Origin: a virus
DNA length: 48,213 nt
Virus record (IMG/VR): IMGVR_UViG_3300037587_000370
Span: 1-48,213 of that record
Strand: one strand, 5' to 3'
Positions 7,548 through 16,178 of this stretch are shown piece by piece; positions within the stretch are counted from its first letter, which is position 1, and each line of letters starts with the position of its first letter. Made by a program: the position numbers and the translations under genes. The notes beneath the pieces are model-generated. The model did not search any database. It saw nothing but the letters and a program-made list of their open reading frames with translations, and was not told the DNA's origin.

Positions 7548-7754
7548 ATGATGAACAAATACGCAGCTCATAAAATATCAGTAGTCCGGTGTAAGGTGGC
7601 CGGTGTTTTATCTAGTGGCATTTGTCCACATATTCGGTGCCAGGTTAATGCGTTATGTGGTGCGCACCCAAGTAAGCCATGCATTCACAAAACCAGAGCA
7701 CCACGACAAAAGAAAAAGCCTAATGTTGGGCGAGATTATAAAGGGGAAGTTTGA
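7548..7754 (+). CDS. Small cysteine-rich basic protein
   Basis: The 68-residue product begins MMNKYAAHK. It has six cysteines, including C-x4-C and C-x7-C spacings (ICPHIRCQVNALCG, KPCIHK), and a Lys/Arg-rich C-terminus (RQKKKPNVGRDYKGEV). It may be a small metal-binding or nucleic-acid-binding protein. Its stop overlaps the next methyltransferase start as TGATG, indicating coupling. An upstream alternative start inside the hydrolase gene is unlikely. Confidence 0.55.
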   Translation: MMNKYAAHKISVVRCKVAGVLSSGICPHIRCQVNALCGAHPSKPCIHKTRAPRQKKKPNVGRDYKGEV

Positions 7755-8461
7755 TGCGATTAATGCAAGGCGACTGCCTGGAGCGAATGAAAGAAATAGA
7801 AAGCGGCTCGGTTGATATGATATTGACGGATCCTCCTTATGGCACGACTGCATGTAAGTGGGATTCGATTATTCACCTCGAGTTGATGTGGGAGCAGCTG
7901 AAGCGGGTAACAAAACCCAAAAGTGCAATAGTAATTACAGCGGCGCAGCCGTTCACCAGTGCGTTAATAATGTCAAACGTTAAAATGTTCAAATATTGTT
8001 GGCAATGGAAGAAATCAAACTTAACAAACTTTTTAAATGCAAAAAAGCAACCTTTGCGGTGCTTTGAGGATATTGTTATTTTCTCTACTGGTCAGTCAAC
8101 CTATAACCCGCAAATGGTCGAGACTGGAATAAGAAAAGTATCTCGAAGGGTTGGGACCAAAACGTCCGTTTATGGTAAGGCTGACAAAGAAACCACATAC
8201 GACTCAAGCGCAAGATATCCCACGCAATTAATTGAAATACCAAACAGAAAAGACGGCAAATTACACCCTACACAAAAGCCTGTTGCCTTAATGGAGTATT
8301 TAATTAAAACTTATACCAACGAAAATGAAACGGTTTTAGATTTTACAATGGGAAGCGGCAGCACTGGAGTGGCAGCTAAAAACCTTAATCGTGATTTTAT
8401 TGGCATTGAGCTGGATGAGGGATATTTTAATATTGCCAGTGAGCGGATCGGCAGCGCATGA
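7754..8461 (+). CDS. DNA N6-adenine/N4-cytosine methyltransferase (DPPY type)
   Basis: This 235-residue amino-methyltransferase has DPPY at 26-29, HPTQKPVALMEYLI at about 171-184 and the AdoMet-binding FTMGSGSTG at 197-205. The DPPY motif precedes the F-x-G-x-G motif, the order of the beta class. ATG 7754 overlaps the previous stop and follows AAAGGGGAAG; a TTG one codon earlier is less likely. It is an orphan enzyme with no restriction endonuclease beside it. Expected role: self-modification of phage DNA against host nucleases, or regulation of phage promoters. Confidence 0.88.
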   Translation: MRLMQGDCLERMKEIESGSVDMILTDPPYGTTACKWDSIIHLELMWEQLKRVTKPKSAIVITAAQPFTSALIMSNVKMFKYCWQWKKSNLTNFLNAKKQPLRCFEDIVIFSTGQSTYNPQMVETGIRKVSRRVGTKTSVYGKADKETTYDSSARYPTQLIEIPNRKDGKLHPTQKPVALMEYLIKTYTNENETVLDFTMGSGSTGVAAKNLNRDFIGIELDEGYFNIASERIGSA

Positions 8462-8568
8462 AACAAAAACAAACCCACCACGAAAAAGCCGTCGAGTTAT
8501 ATCTGTTTGTATTCTTCGCTGCAGTGGTTGGTTATAGCTTGCTTTACGCAACGGGAGTGTTTAATTAA
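8458..8568 (+). CDS. 36-residue single-pass membrane protein
   Basis: The ATG overlaps the methyltransferase stop (ATGA). The product has a polar N-terminus (MKQKQTHHEKAVE) and one hydrophobic helix (LYLFVFFAAVVGYSLLYAT). Function unknown. It is one of several tiny membrane proteins scattered through the rightward arm. Confidence 0.5.
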   Translation: MKQKQTHHEKAVELYLFVFFAAVVGYSLLYATGVFN

Positions 8569-8584
8569 TGAGTGAGGAAAAATT

Positions 8585-8806
8585 ATGAGTAATTCTAGAG
8601 ATATAATGAATCGGGGATCGACGGATTATTTTATTCCGTATGTTGAGGCTGAGAATATATTTATTATTCACGCTGGCCATATTGACCAGTGCGTAGACAT
8701 TTCGCCTACTGGCCCACAAATTAACCTAGCGCCAGATCACCAGGAGTACACACCAAGTCACCGCAAGCACAACAAGCGCAGCAAATTTAAGAGGCAAGGG
8801 CGATGA
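8585..8806 (+). CDS. Hypothetical small protein
   Basis: This 73-residue protein has GAGGAAAAATT before its ATG. The N-terminal half is acidic and beta-like (YFIPYVEAENIFIIHAGHI), and the C-terminus is strongly basic (SHRKHNKRSKFKRQGR). It overlaps the next start by ATGA. No known family is recognised; the basic tail could bind nucleic acid. Confidence 0.6.
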   Translation: MSNSRDIMNRGSTDYFIPYVEAENIFIIHAGHIDQCVDISPTGPQINLAPDHQEYTPSHRKHNKRSKFKRQGR

Positions 8807-8958
8807 AATTAGATTTAATATTACTAATTGTATACACAGCAATGTTTCTGTTGATGACATCTGTGGCATTGGCAACAAATAGTATTGTGTGTGAAATATT
8901 ATCGATGACATGGGGCATTGGCTTGCTAATTTTGGCGGATGCATACGAACAAACATAG
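8803..8958 (+). CDS. 51-residue membrane protein
   Basis: This gene overlaps the previous stop by ATGA, with AAGAGGCAAGGG upstream. Two hydrophobic stretches (LDLILLIVYTAMFLLMTSVALA and ILSMTWGIGLLILA) predict two transmembrane helices. It is the last gene before the terminase promoter. A holin-like role cannot be excluded, but position and size are not diagnostic. Confidence 0.55.
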   Translation: MKLDLILLIVYTAMFLLMTSVALATNSIVCEILSMTWGIGLLILADAYEQT

Positions 8959-8960
8959 CG

Positions 8961-8969
8961 TGCTATAAT
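8961..8969 (+). promoter_or_regulatory. Extended -10 promoter before terminase
   Basis: TGC followed by TATAAT (8964-8969) is a perfect extended -10 element 33 bases upstream of the terminase small subunit start. No good -35 is seen, as at the other TGnTAnnAT sites before structural genes. Confidence 0.65.
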
Positions 8970-9001
8970 TGTGTTTTATTTAATTGATTATGAGGCCCAT
9001 T

Positions 9002-9505
9002 ATGAGCGCACCAAAAGAGAATAGATTTTGGATGGCAAGAAGCTCCCACGGGCGCAAACCATTGTTTGAATCACCCGAGCAATTATGGAAAGCATCATGT
9101 GAATATTTCCAGTGGTGCGAGGACAATCCACTGTATGAAACTAAGGCATTTGCATTCCAGGGTGTAGTAACTACAGAAGATCTGCCAAAGATGCGAGCAA
9201 TGACCGTAGCGGGTCTTTGTTTGTTCCTTGATATCAGCCAAGATTGCTTATCTGATTACGGTAAACGTGAAGATTTTATCGGACTCGTTGCGGATATCAA
9301 ACAGACAATCTACCAACAAAAGTTCTCTGGTGCTGCTGCTGACCTGCTTAATGCTAATATTATTGCGCGTGATTTAGGGCTTAAGGACAAGTCTGAACAC
9401 GATCACCGCAGTGGCGACGGCAGCATGACGCCAAAGGTTTACACGCCATCTGATTACAACGAAGCACAATCAAAGCTATCTGGTGAGATAGACGATCTTG
9501 ACTAA
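9002..9505 (+). CDS. terS: Terminase small subunit
   Basis: This 167-residue protein resembles phage DNA-packaging small terminase proteins: the [27 protein letters not shown] opening (written here only as a landmark) is typical, followed by a helical [16 protein letters not shown] region that may carry the DNA-binding helix-turn-helix. The chosen ATG has GAGG six bases upstream; earlier TTG/ATG codons at 8984 and 8990 lack this. It overlaps the large subunit by 8 bases. Role: recognition of the packaging site and regulation of the large subunit. Confidence 0.8.
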   Translation: MSAPKENRFWMARSSHGRKPLFESPEQLWKASCEYFQWCEDNPLYETKAFAFQGVVTTEDLPKMRAMTVAGLCLFLDISQDCLSDYGKREDFIGLVADIKQTIYQQKFSGAAADLLNANIIARDLGLKDKSEHDHRSGDGSMTPKVYTPSDYNEAQSKLSGEIDDLD

Positions 9506-11162
9506 CCTCCTCGAATGGGAAGAAATGGATTTCCCCGATAGGCTGGCGATAAAGATTAGGTCTGAGAAGTCATTCCTAAACTTCACTCGTTTATGGTTTG
9601 AAATGCTGCAGGGCGACCGGATGCTAGTCAACTGGCATCATAAGTGGATGGCAAAAGAGATCGATAAGGTCGTGCGTGGTGGTCACTCATCAACCAACTT
9701 GGCGATCTCTATTCCCCCTGGTGGCACTAAGACCGAATTCATGAGCATTCACTTACCAGCCTATACTAATATGCTAGTGAAAACTGGCGTACTAAAACGG
9801 TTCCGCAATCTCAACCTATCATTTGCTGACACGCTAGTTAAGCGTAATTCAAGGCGCACGCGTGACATAATCAGCTCTAAAGAATATCAAGAGCTATGGC
9901 CGAGCTCGTTTGGCGTTAACCAGGCCGAAGAATGGGAGATTATCAACGAGAAAGGCAAGGTAACCGGCAATACTGTTAGCCGAGCAATGGGCGGTCAGAT
10001 TACAGGCGGTCGCGGTGGTTACTTTGGGCCCGACTTTAGTGGTTCGGTTAACCTGGACGATCCCGATAAGCCCGAAGATATGTTTAGCCCTGTCAAGCGC
10101 GAGGCGTCACACAGAAAACTAACCAACACAGTCCGGTCCCGCCGTGGTGATAAATCCAAAGATCATCCAACACCATTTTTCTTGATACAACAGCGTTTGC
10201 ATGTTGACGATACAATCGGGTTTTGTATGTCGGGCGGTATGGGCGTTAAATTCAAGCCCATAACAATACCAGCTCTGATTACCGAGGATTATTTAAAAGA
10301 GTTAGAGCCTGACATCCGAGAGTTGTGTTGGCAAGCTATTAAAGATTCAGATTGTCGAGTTATTGGCGGCGTCAAACATTGGTCATACTGGCCAGAAATG
10401 GAGCATATTGATCAGCTTATCGATTTATGGGAGCGTGACGAATATACGTTTTTGAGTCAGTACCAGCAAGCACCGGCTAAGATGTCGGGCGGCCTGATTG
10501 ATACGTCATGGTTCGGTCGATATACCAAGCTGCCATTTATGGAATCACTTGGCATTTATGTCGATACTAACTCGGGCAAGGTTGGTGATCGTCTGGACTT
10601 TACTGTGTTTCTGCTGTGCGGTATTGGTGAAGATGGCAATTTATACATATTGGATATTAGCCGAGGCAAGTGGGATCCTCTCGACTTGCTACAGCAGGCC
10701 GAAATGCTCTGGGACCAATGGCGCAACATGATACCGGTGACTCAACGGATAAGCGTTAGGCATATGTCTATTGAAGATAAGCAAGCGGGGCAAGGGCTAA
10801 TCACCACACTCAAAAAGCGCAAGCAAATACCGATTGTGTCAGTTCAGCGCGGTGCTAATCAAAACAAATTCGTTCGGCATAATAACTGCCAGCCTCAGAT
10901 TAAAATGGGCAAGGTGTTTATTCCTGCCATACATGACGACGACGGCAACAAGATAACCGGCACAACCTGGTTTAATGATGCGGCATGTTGCCCGACCGAT
11001 TGGGTGGTCCCGTTTATTAGTGAGTGTGACCTGTTGACCGTTGGCGTGTTGATGGATCAAGAGAAAGGCTATGATGACCAATACGACACGCTAATGGATG
11101 GTATTGACAGCTTGCTAGTGCTTAGCGGTGGCACTGCTGCTATGGGCTTAATGTTCTCGTAA
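9498..11162 (+). CDS. terL: Terminase large subunit
   Basis: This 554-residue protein has an N-terminal ATPase, with Walker A-like [11 protein letters not shown] at about 71-81 and Walker B-like [12 protein letters not shown] near residue 190. The C-terminal RNase H-like nuclease has acidic residues in [14 protein letters not shown] and later segments. The length is normal for the family. The start is TTG 9498, overlapping the small subunit stop; ATG 9525 is an alternative. The protein powers packaging and cuts concatemers. The portal partner is, unusually, on the opposite strand at 37.7-39.1 kb. Confidence 0.93.
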   Translation: MTNLLEWEEMDFPDRLAIKIRSEKSFLNFTRLWFEMLQGDRMLVNWHHKWMAKEIDKVVRGGHSSTNLAISIPPGGTKTEFMSIHLPAYTNMLVKTGVLKRFRNLNLSFADTLVKRNSRRTRDIISSKEYQELWPSSFGVNQAEEWEIINEKGKVTGNTVSRAMGGQITGGRGGYFGPDFSGSVNLDDPDKPEDMFSPVKREASHRKLTNTVRSRRGDKSKDHPTPFFLIQQRLHVDDTIGFCMSGGMGVKFKPITIPALITEDYLKELEPDIRELCWQAIKDSDCRVIGGVKHWSYWPEMEHIDQLIDLWERDEYTFLSQYQQAPAKMSGGLIDTSWFGRYTKLPFMESLGIYVDTNSGKVGDRLDFTVFLLCGIGEDGNLYILDISRGKWDPLDLLQQAEMLWDQWRNMIPVTQRISVRHMSIEDKQAGQGLITTLKKRKQIPIVSVQRGANQNKFVRHNNCQPQIKMGKVFIPAIHDDDGNKITGTTWFNDAACCPTDWVVPFISECDLLTVGVLMDQEKGYDDQYDTLMDGIDSLLVLSGGTAAMGLMFS

Positions 11163-11168
11163 CTTAAT

Positions 11169-11216
11169 TAAACGCAACGCTTGACACTGACATTGGTTGT
11201 GTTATCGTTGTGTTTA
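11169..11216 (+). promoter_or_regulatory. Promoter of accessory cassette with TAAACRYAAY operators
   Basis: TTGACA (11181-11186), 16 bases and TATCGT (11203-11208, preceded by TG) form the promoter. TAAACGCAAC (11169-11178) lies just upstream, and an inverted copy, GTTGTGTTTA (11207-11216), overlaps the -10. It opens the small-gene cassette that ends at the terminator at 12880-12906. Confidence 0.75.
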
Positions 11217-11238
11217 GTTAAACAAATAAGGATGTGAA

Positions 11239-11433
11239 ATGATTGAAAGAATATGGGTCGAGGACAAGCCAACAGCAACAAACGAGAAAAAATCTATAAT
11301 TATCATCAAATTTGATGACGGCACTTTTGTCGCTAATGAAATTAGCCACTATCTAAGTAAGGAAAAGTTGGCAGATGAGATTTGCTCATTTGCTCACTTC
11401 ATCCATCGCGAGAGCCACAAGGAAATAACATGA
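11239..11433 (+). CDS. Hypothetical small protein
   Basis: This 64-residue protein follows AAGGATG. It is mixed alpha/beta (KSIIIIKFDDGTFVANEISHYL) and acidic. It overlaps the next start by ATGA. It is the first gene of the accessory cassette between terminase and the head genes. No family recognised. Confidence 0.65.
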   Translation: MIERIWVEDKPTATNEKKSIIIIKFDDGTFVANEISHYLSKEKLADEICSFAHFIHRESHKEIT

Positions 11434-12311
11434 AAAACGTAACACCGAAAGTAAATCAAAAATGGATCAGTAAGAAAGGCGAAAAAGCAACTGTATTTAA
11501 ATCCGTTAATAGCTGCGTTCTTTATGAGTACGGAGGCGATCCGCTTATTTATACCTCGAGTATGTATGTCTTTTTGAATGACTTCAAATTCATCCCACAA
11601 AACGATCTTGAGTGGCTGGCTTGCAAGGTGAGCGAGTGGAATGGTCATCAGTACGTTGGTATTCAAGACGACACCCTATTAAAAAAGCTCGGCAGTTCCA
11701 ACTGGTCGTTTACGAGCGAGGGCTACACCCGCCAGCAATGGCAAAACATGCGCTACGAGCTGGCGCTTGATGAGCGGCCACACGTAGAGTACGAAACTGA
11801 CGAAGCGAAGATTAGAGAAATGATGAATGGTCGCCCAGGCACCATGACTTTTACACCAATAAAGGAAACAAAAATGATTGATTTAAGTAAGGCTAAGGTT
11901 GGGGATAGGTTTGTTTTGAAAGGCGATCAAGTTGTCAGCTTGATTAAGCGAAACGAAACGCAACTAATGCTTGAGGATGAAGAAGGGTTTTATTTGAATC
12001 GTGTTCGCGACGGTAGAAGTACGGAGAATAACGAGTTCGACATTGTATCCAAACACGACCCCCGCCCATGGTTGAGCGAGCTGCCGGATGCTGATTTGTT
12101 TGATGATGATATTATTCTTTACAATACAGATAGAGATGATTGGGGGTTTTCTAAAATGCACATTGCTTGCGGCGTTGATTACTGGAAAGGTGGTCTGACT
12201 ATACTTTCTGGTATCAAAATGCCCAAACTAACCGGCGACCAATGGAAGGATAGCAAAATATCTATTGCTGAGTTGAGGGTTTGGCAGAAAGTAAATGAGC
12301 AGGGGAAATAA
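11430..12311 (+). CDS. Hypothetical accessory protein, possibly two-domain
   Basis: This 293-residue protein starts at ATG 11430, after AAGGAAATAAC. The N-terminal half holds an EWLACKVSEWNG / GYTRQQWQNMRYEL pattern that I associate with uncharacterised phage proteins. The second half restarts with MIDLSKAKVGDRFVLKGDQ (around residue 149), a beta-barrel-like KVGDRF opening, and later has PWLSELPDADLF. An internal ATG with an AAAGGAAACAAAA site precedes this second part, so a shorter product from the same gene is possible. No enzymatic motif is visible. Confidence 0.65.
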   Translation: MKNVTPKVNQKWISKKGEKATVFKSVNSCVLYEYGGDPLIYTSSMYVFLNDFKFIPQNDLEWLACKVSEWNGHQYVGIQDDTLLKKLGSSNWSFTSEGYTRQQWQNMRYELALDERPHVEYETDEAKIREMMNGRPGTMTFTPIKETKMIDLSKAKVGDRFVLKGDQVVSLIKRNETQLMLEDEEGFYLNRVRDGRSTENNEFDIVSKHDPRPWLSELPDADLFDDDIILYNTDRDDWGFSKMHIACGVDYWKGGLTILSGIKMPKLTGDQWKDSKISIAELRVWQKVNEQGK

Positions 12312-12312
12312 T

Positions 12313-12447
12313 ATGGGGCCAGTACCTGATTTTAGCGGTTTATTTATTTTTATGTGCGGCACATTGCTGATTTCTGTGCCGCTTGGGTTATGGAAGCTAA
12401 TAGAACTGGCTGTATTATTTGCTAGTAAGTTTCAGTATATTGGATAA
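12313..12447 (+). CDS. 44-residue membrane protein
   Basis: The start follows AGGGGAAATAAT. The hydrophobic segment FIFMCGTLLISVPLGLWKLI, continuing into LAVLFA, predicts one or two transmembrane helices. It lies within the accessory cassette. Function unknown. Confidence 0.55.
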   Translation: MGPVPDFSGLFIFMCGTLLISVPLGLWKLIELAVLFASKFQYIG

Positions 12448-12456
12448 GGAATTGAT

Positions 12457-12642
12457 ATGAAAACAGCCCTAGTAATAGCCCTAACAGATTGCCGAAGTAA
12501 TCAGGAATACAAGCGATTGCTAGGGTGTTATCACCTAACCGGCACATTAACCAGCCAACTCGCGCCCGATGGATTCTACAGCGTGAAATTTAACAACGGG
12601 CTAATTCTGTCGATACATAAAGAAGCTTTGGGGATAGATTGA
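12457..12642 (+). CDS. Hypothetical small protein
   Basis: This 61-residue protein has AAGGAATTGAT before its ATG. It is mixed alpha/beta with no obvious motif (MKTALVIALTDCRSNQ...). It is coupled to the next gene by the TGATG overlap at 12642. Function unknown. Confidence 0.6.
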   Translation: MKTALVIALTDCRSNQEYKRLLGCYHLTGTLTSQLAPDGFYSVKFNNGLILSIHKEALGID

Positions 12643-12848
12643 TGCCATTCAAACGAACCATAATTACCATCGGCAATCAGTCGGTCGCAGTCGACCAGGA
12701 ATTCACAGATGACGAATGCCAGGAAATGGATCCCGATATGGTTGCCAACTATGCATTAACAACAGCTTATTTCGGCGGCCTAATTGCAGTAGAAACCGAA
12801 GATATTACCGCGCTTGAGTTCGCCGCTGGTGGTAGTCAGTTGCATTAG
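12642..12848 (+). CDS. Hypothetical small acidic protein
   Basis: This 68-residue acidic protein (MPFKRTIITIGNQSVAVDQEF...) starts at ATG 12642, overlapping the previous stop; a TTG one codon earlier is less likely. It is the last gene of the cassette, just before an intrinsic terminator. No family recognised. Confidence 0.6.
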   Translation: MPFKRTIITIGNQSVAVDQEFTDDECQEMDPDMVANYALTTAYFGGLIAVETEDITALEFAAGGSQLH

Positions 12849-12868
12849 TTAACCATAACTAAAATTAG

Positions 12869-12877
12869 TGTTATAAT
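12869..12877 (+). promoter_or_regulatory. Extended -10 promoter restarting head-gene transcription
   Basis: TGT-TATAAT (12872-12877) has a weak TTAACC at 12849-12854 with 17-base spacing. The predicted start (about 12884) lies inside the left arm of the downstream hairpin, so transcripts from this promoter should escape that terminator. Confidence 0.65.
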
Positions 12878-12879
12878 TG

Positions 12880-12906
12880 GCCCTATTAATCAAATAGGGC
12901 TTTTTT
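12880..12906 (+). terminator. Intrinsic terminator of the accessory cassette
   Basis: GCCCTATT (12880-12887), loop AATCA, AATAGGGC (12893-12900) and six Ts form a complete rho-independent terminator. It ends directly at the ATG of the next gene, and the right arm carries the AGGG that serves as that gene's ribosome binding site. Confidence 0.85.
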
Positions 12907-13203
12907 ATGTCTGAGCAATCAATAGAGAAAGAAATTAACGACAAGGGACTTAACGCGCCGCGATTAACGCCCGACCTTATCGACTCAAAGATTAAGTCAG
13001 TTGAATTCCATGTGTTTCAAGCAACATGTTTAACGGTGTGCTGCATGACGCTAGAAAACGGTTTCACTGTAACTGGCGAGTCAGCTTGTGCCAGCCCTGA
13101 AAACTTTAATCAAGAAATAGGCGAGAAGATAGCAAAAGAGAACGCAAGGAATAAAATTTGGGTTCTTGAGGGTTATTTATTGAAGCAGAGGTTGTTTTCA
13201 TGA
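12907..13203 (+). CDS. N4 Gp49 / Sf6 gene 66 family protein
   Basis: This 98-residue protein matches the family signature well: LTPDLIDSKI, TVCCMTLENGFTVTGESA, SPENFNQEIGEKIAKENA and KIWVLEGYLL. The family is widespread in tailed phages and its function is unknown. It overlaps the prohead protease start by 4 bases, which ties it to the head operon. Its ribosome binding site is part of the terminator hairpin upstream. Confidence 0.85.
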   Translation: MSEQSIEKEINDKGLNAPRLTPDLIDSKIKSVEFHVFQATCLTVCCMTLENGFTVTGESACASPENFNQEIGEKIAKENARNKIWVLEGYLLKQRLFS

Positions 13204-14666
13204 AACGCTTACTACAAACCCGCAGTAAAATGGTGGTCAATAAAGACCTCTTATCCCGTCAAAATGTGCGTGGAAAAGAACATATCATAGTCTCAGGTGT
13301 TAGCCATATGATTGGCGATGCCGTGATGAACCAAATTAAATACCCACTAGACGAAACCGTAAAGCTGTCTAACGGAATGGCTAATAAGCGTGTCGTTATG
13401 CCGTCAAGTCACCCTGTTGGCGATAATGGCGAGTTTATCAGTGCATCCGACCCGTTAGCCTTGGCATCTAATTTTATTGGTGCATTTGCCTTTAATTTCT
13501 CAATGCGTGGTGATCGCCTTATCTCAGATGTCGCTATTGATCCATCAGTTGCAAGTAATAGCGAAAGTGGTCGACAGATTATCCAGGCTATTGAGAATGG
13601 CGATCCTATCGATGTATCTACCGGCTTTTTCCTCAATATCGATGACGAGGAGGGTTTTGGCAATGATGGCGAACCGTTCACCGGTATAGCTTCAAGCCTG
13701 CATTTGGATCATGTTGCATTTCTACCCAATGAAGTTGGCGCCAAAAATAAACTTGAGGGCGTTGGGCTCCACGTAAACAGCGCAACCGATAACGATGGTA
13801 ATACCCTTGATACTGACATCGTTGACCTATTTAGTAACGCTTCGACCCCAGCCCTGCAGTTGCCAATAGCGCCAAACGATCATGTATGGAACCAGGCCGC
13901 AGCTATCGAACGCATAAAAGTGTTTACTAATAGTACCGAAAAGCCATCAACTAACTTCCGTAAATTCTTTTTGAACTTCGACCAGGACAACGCCGACAGC
14001 TTCGATGCATACACTAATGCCTTTGCAGATATTATCGATGGTAAACCTTTTGCGGTTAAGCAGCCATTGCAGCAGGCCACTAACAGCGAAAGTGCTAAGT
14101 TGTATCTAACACGTATTGCGTCAAATTCGTCAAAAGATGGCGTATTTAACCGCCTTTTGGCATGGGCGCGGAATATGGGTTATAATGACGAACAGAACAA
14201 ACCAACTAACAATGATGACGGAGATTCCATAATGGATCGTACTGAACTAATTGCTTTGTTAGCTGCCAAGAATATCTCGGTTAACGCTGATATCTCGGAC
14301 GCAGACCTTAAAGCAAAACTAACCGAAGCAATGAACACGAAAGCCGATCCAGTTCCGGCCCCAGTGGTTAATGCCTTGACGCTTGAAGAAGTGACAACCG
14401 CTATTAATACAGCAGTTGAAGCAGCAGTAACGCCGCTAAAAGAGCAACTATCCGCCAACGCAGACAAAGAGCTTGAAACTGTAGTTGCTCAAGTTGTCGC
14501 ACTAAACAAAGGCATTGACGAAGTGGCAGCTAAAGCAATGGGCCTAGCGGCTTGCAACGCTTTCCTGGCAGCTAACGGAACTCCTGCTTTTAATTCTAAT
14601 GGTCATCCTCGCCAGCTAAATAACGCTGATGATGATAACGGCCTTGACAACGACTTACCGGAGTAA
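13200..14666 (+). CDS. Prohead protease (DUF2213-like) fused to scaffold
   Basis: The 488-residue protein has an N-terminal region of about 200 residues resembling DUF2213/prohead maturation proteases: MPSSHPVGDNGEF, DPSVASNSESGRQIIQA, DPIDVSTGFF and HLDHVAFLPNEVGAKN. The C-terminal third is helical and Ala/Glu-rich with an acidic end, as in capsid scaffolds. The gene lies directly before the decoration and capsid genes. A nested start at 14232 would make the scaffold alone. Expected role: procapsid assembly and cleavage of scaffold and capsid. Confidence 0.8.
   Translation: MKRLLQTRSKMVVNKDLLSRQNVRGKEHIIVSGVSHMIGDAVMNQIKYPLDETVKLSNGMANKRVVMPSSHPVGDNGEFISASDPLALASNFIGAFAFNFSMRGDRLISDVAIDPSVASNSESGRQIIQAIENGDPIDVSTGFFLNIDDEEGFGNDGEPFTGIASSLHLDHVAFLPNEVGAKNKLEGVGLHVNSATDNDGNTLDTDIVDLFSNASTPALQLPIAPNDHVWNQAAAIERIKVFTNSTEKPSTNFRKFFLNFDQDNADSFDAYTNAFADIIDGKPFAVKQPLQQATNSESAKLYLTRIASNSSKDGVFNRLLAWARNMGYNDEQNKPTNNDDGDSIMDRTELIALLAAKNISVNADISDADLKAKLTEAMNTKADPVPAPVVNALTLEEVTTAINTAVEAAVTPLKEQLSANADKELETVVAQVVALNKGIDEVAAKAMGLAACNAFLAANGTPAFNSNGHPRQLNNADDDNGLDNDLPE
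14232..14666 (+). CDS. Nested capsid scaffold protein (internal start)
   Basis: An in-frame ATG at 14232 has GGAG (14220-14223) eight bases upstream. It would yield a 144-residue protein (MDRTELIALLAAKN...) made of helices (residues about 55-110) and an acidic tail. This copies the lambda C/Nu3 arrangement, in which the scaffold is the C-terminal part of the protease gene. The nested product is inferred from the internal ribosome binding site and domain boundary. Confidence 0.6.
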   Translation: MDRTELIALLAAKNISVNADISDADLKAKLTEAMNTKADPVPAPVVNALTLEEVTTAINTAVEAAVTPLKEQLSANADKELETVVAQVVALNKGIDEVAAKAMGLAACNAFLAANGTPAFNSNGHPRQLNNADDDNGLDNDLPE

Positions 14667-14672
14667 CTGAGC

Positions 14673-15122
14673 ATGGGAAAACGTAATAAAATTTGGGTCG
14701 GCCCTGCGGATGGTGCAAACCAAAAGCCGTTGATCGTGGAGGGCGCTGTACTTGACGCCTATTCGGCCGGTGAACTGTTAGTTCAAACCGCAACGGGCTT
14801 GGCAACCGCCTCGGCAGCATCGACCATCAAAGCGCAAGAGCTTTTACTAGCTCGTGAGATTGGCGCGCATTTAGGTGGCGACATTAGCACAGTGGCAACG
14901 GTTGGCGATACCGGCCAGGCCATTGCGTTGCGCTCCGGTGAGTTTGCTTATGTTCGTGTTGCAGCAACGCAGAACATTACCACCAAGGGTACTGCATTAG
15001 CTTCTAACGGCGACGGCACTTTCAAGATTTCAACTGTAGCGACCGACTTTACCATGTTGCGCGCACAAGAGATCATCAATGTAACTGTAGCCGGAACTTT
15101 GGTTCTAGTTAGCGCGCTATAG
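14673..15122 (+). CDS. Putative head decoration protein
   Basis: This 149-residue beta-rich protein (VGPADGANQKPLIVEGAVLD, then repeated short strands) lies between the protease/scaffold and the major capsid, the usual place of the decoration or head-stabilising protein. It is low in charge and rich in Ala/Thr/Val, as such proteins are. Neither family nor trimer motif can be proven from sequence alone. Confidence 0.6.
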   Translation: MGKRNKIWVGPADGANQKPLIVEGAVLDAYSAGELLVQTATGLATASAASTIKAQELLLAREIGAHLGGDISTVATVGDTGQAIALRSGEFAYVRVAATQNITTKGTALASNGDGTFKISTVATDFTMLRAQEIINVTVAGTLVLVSAL

Positions 15123-15131
15123 GAGAATAGT

Positions 15132-16163
15132 ATGAAATCATGTTTAATTATGCGCAACGCTCACTGCGAAACGCCACAAGAAAAACGGATTGTAGAAGGT
15201 CAATGGAAAGAAGCGAATAACCTTCGCGCTGCAGGTTTGCCAGCAATGGAAACAATGCTGACAATGACCAATGCCGCACAAACACCCGCCGAAGCATTTC
15301 GCGAATTTGATGCAACGACCAAAATCGAAGCGCGCAGCCAGGGCGAATTCTCAACGCTAACCAAGCTATTGCAAGTCGGTCGACCGGTTAATATCGGCAA
15401 AGAAGTATTTGAGCACCGCAAGGCGTCTCAAGCTGGCCAAGGGCAAACTTCAATGTCTGGTCAGGTTGGTATTAAGATGGACCATGTTGATTACAAGTTT
15501 GCTGGTACTGTTGTTCCGATTCACGATATCGGTTTTGGTCGCACTTGGCGTGAAGTTGAATCAATGCGCGCCGAAGGTTTTGACGCACTAGTTGATGACT
15601 CTCGCGAATGTGAGCTGTCATTGATGGAGCAAAACAACAGCTATCTTTGGAATGGTGACGCGGATATCAAAGTCAAAGGCCGTTCATGGTTGGGCATCAA
15701 AGCCGATCCATCAATTGCGACTGCGACTATCGGCCTTGATTTGTCTGCAGCAGCTTCGGCGGCCCAGGATGTTCAAGACGAAGTTCGACGCATCCGTGAC
15801 ATCTTACGTATTACCAATAAATGTGCGCAAGATTTACGCGTTGCGGTGTCTCAGGAAATCATGTCTAACTGGGAGCGCTCAGTTGCATTGACTGACTCAA
15901 CCTTTGGCAAGATCCTCGATTTCATCGAAGAACTGCGAGGTATCAAGGAGGTGTACGAGGATCCTGAACTTAGCGGTAATGAGATGTTTATGTTCTGGGA
16001 TAGCCAGCAGGGTTTTCATCCGGTTGTTGGCATGGGCATTAGCACTTATGCAGTGCAGCGTCAAGCTCACAATGACGACTTTAATTTTATTAAATGGAAC
16101 TCGGTCGGTTGGTTAGCTAAGACTGATTTCTCCGACAATAAATGCGCACTATTCGCGGATTAA
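15132..16163 (+). CDS. Major capsid protein (HK97-fold)
   Basis: This 343-residue protein is directly downstream of the scaffold and decoration genes. It has GGAG at 15122-15125 before the ATG. It has an N-terminal helical region, a long E-loop-like segment (ARSQGEFSTLTKLLQVGRPVN), and a C-terminal A-domain with FMFWDSQQGFHPV and WNSVGWLAKTDFSDN. These features and its size fit the HK97-fold capsid proteins of siphoviruses. A strong terminator follows one small gene later, which suits high-level expression of a defined transcript. Confidence 0.85.
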   Translation: MKSCLIMRNAHCETPQEKRIVEGQWKEANNLRAAGLPAMETMLTMTNAAQTPAEAFREFDATTKIEARSQGEFSTLTKLLQVGRPVNIGKEVFEHRKASQAGQGQTSMSGQVGIKMDHVDYKFAGTVVPIHDIGFGRTWREVESMRAEGFDALVDDSRECELSLMEQNNSYLWNGDADIKVKGRSWLGIKADPSIATATIGLDLSAAASAAQDVQDEVRRIRDILRITNKCAQDLRVAVSQEIMSNWERSVALTDSTFGKILDFIEELRGIKEVYEDPELSGNEMFMFWDSQQGFHPVVGMGISTYAVQRQAHNDDFNFIKWNSVGWLAKTDFSDNKCALFAD

Positions 16164-16178
16164 TAATGGAGGCCTGTT

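Noticed and set aside
8568-8588. Six-codon frame MSEEKL
   Set aside because: Formed by the ribosome binding region of the gene at 8585; likely chance.
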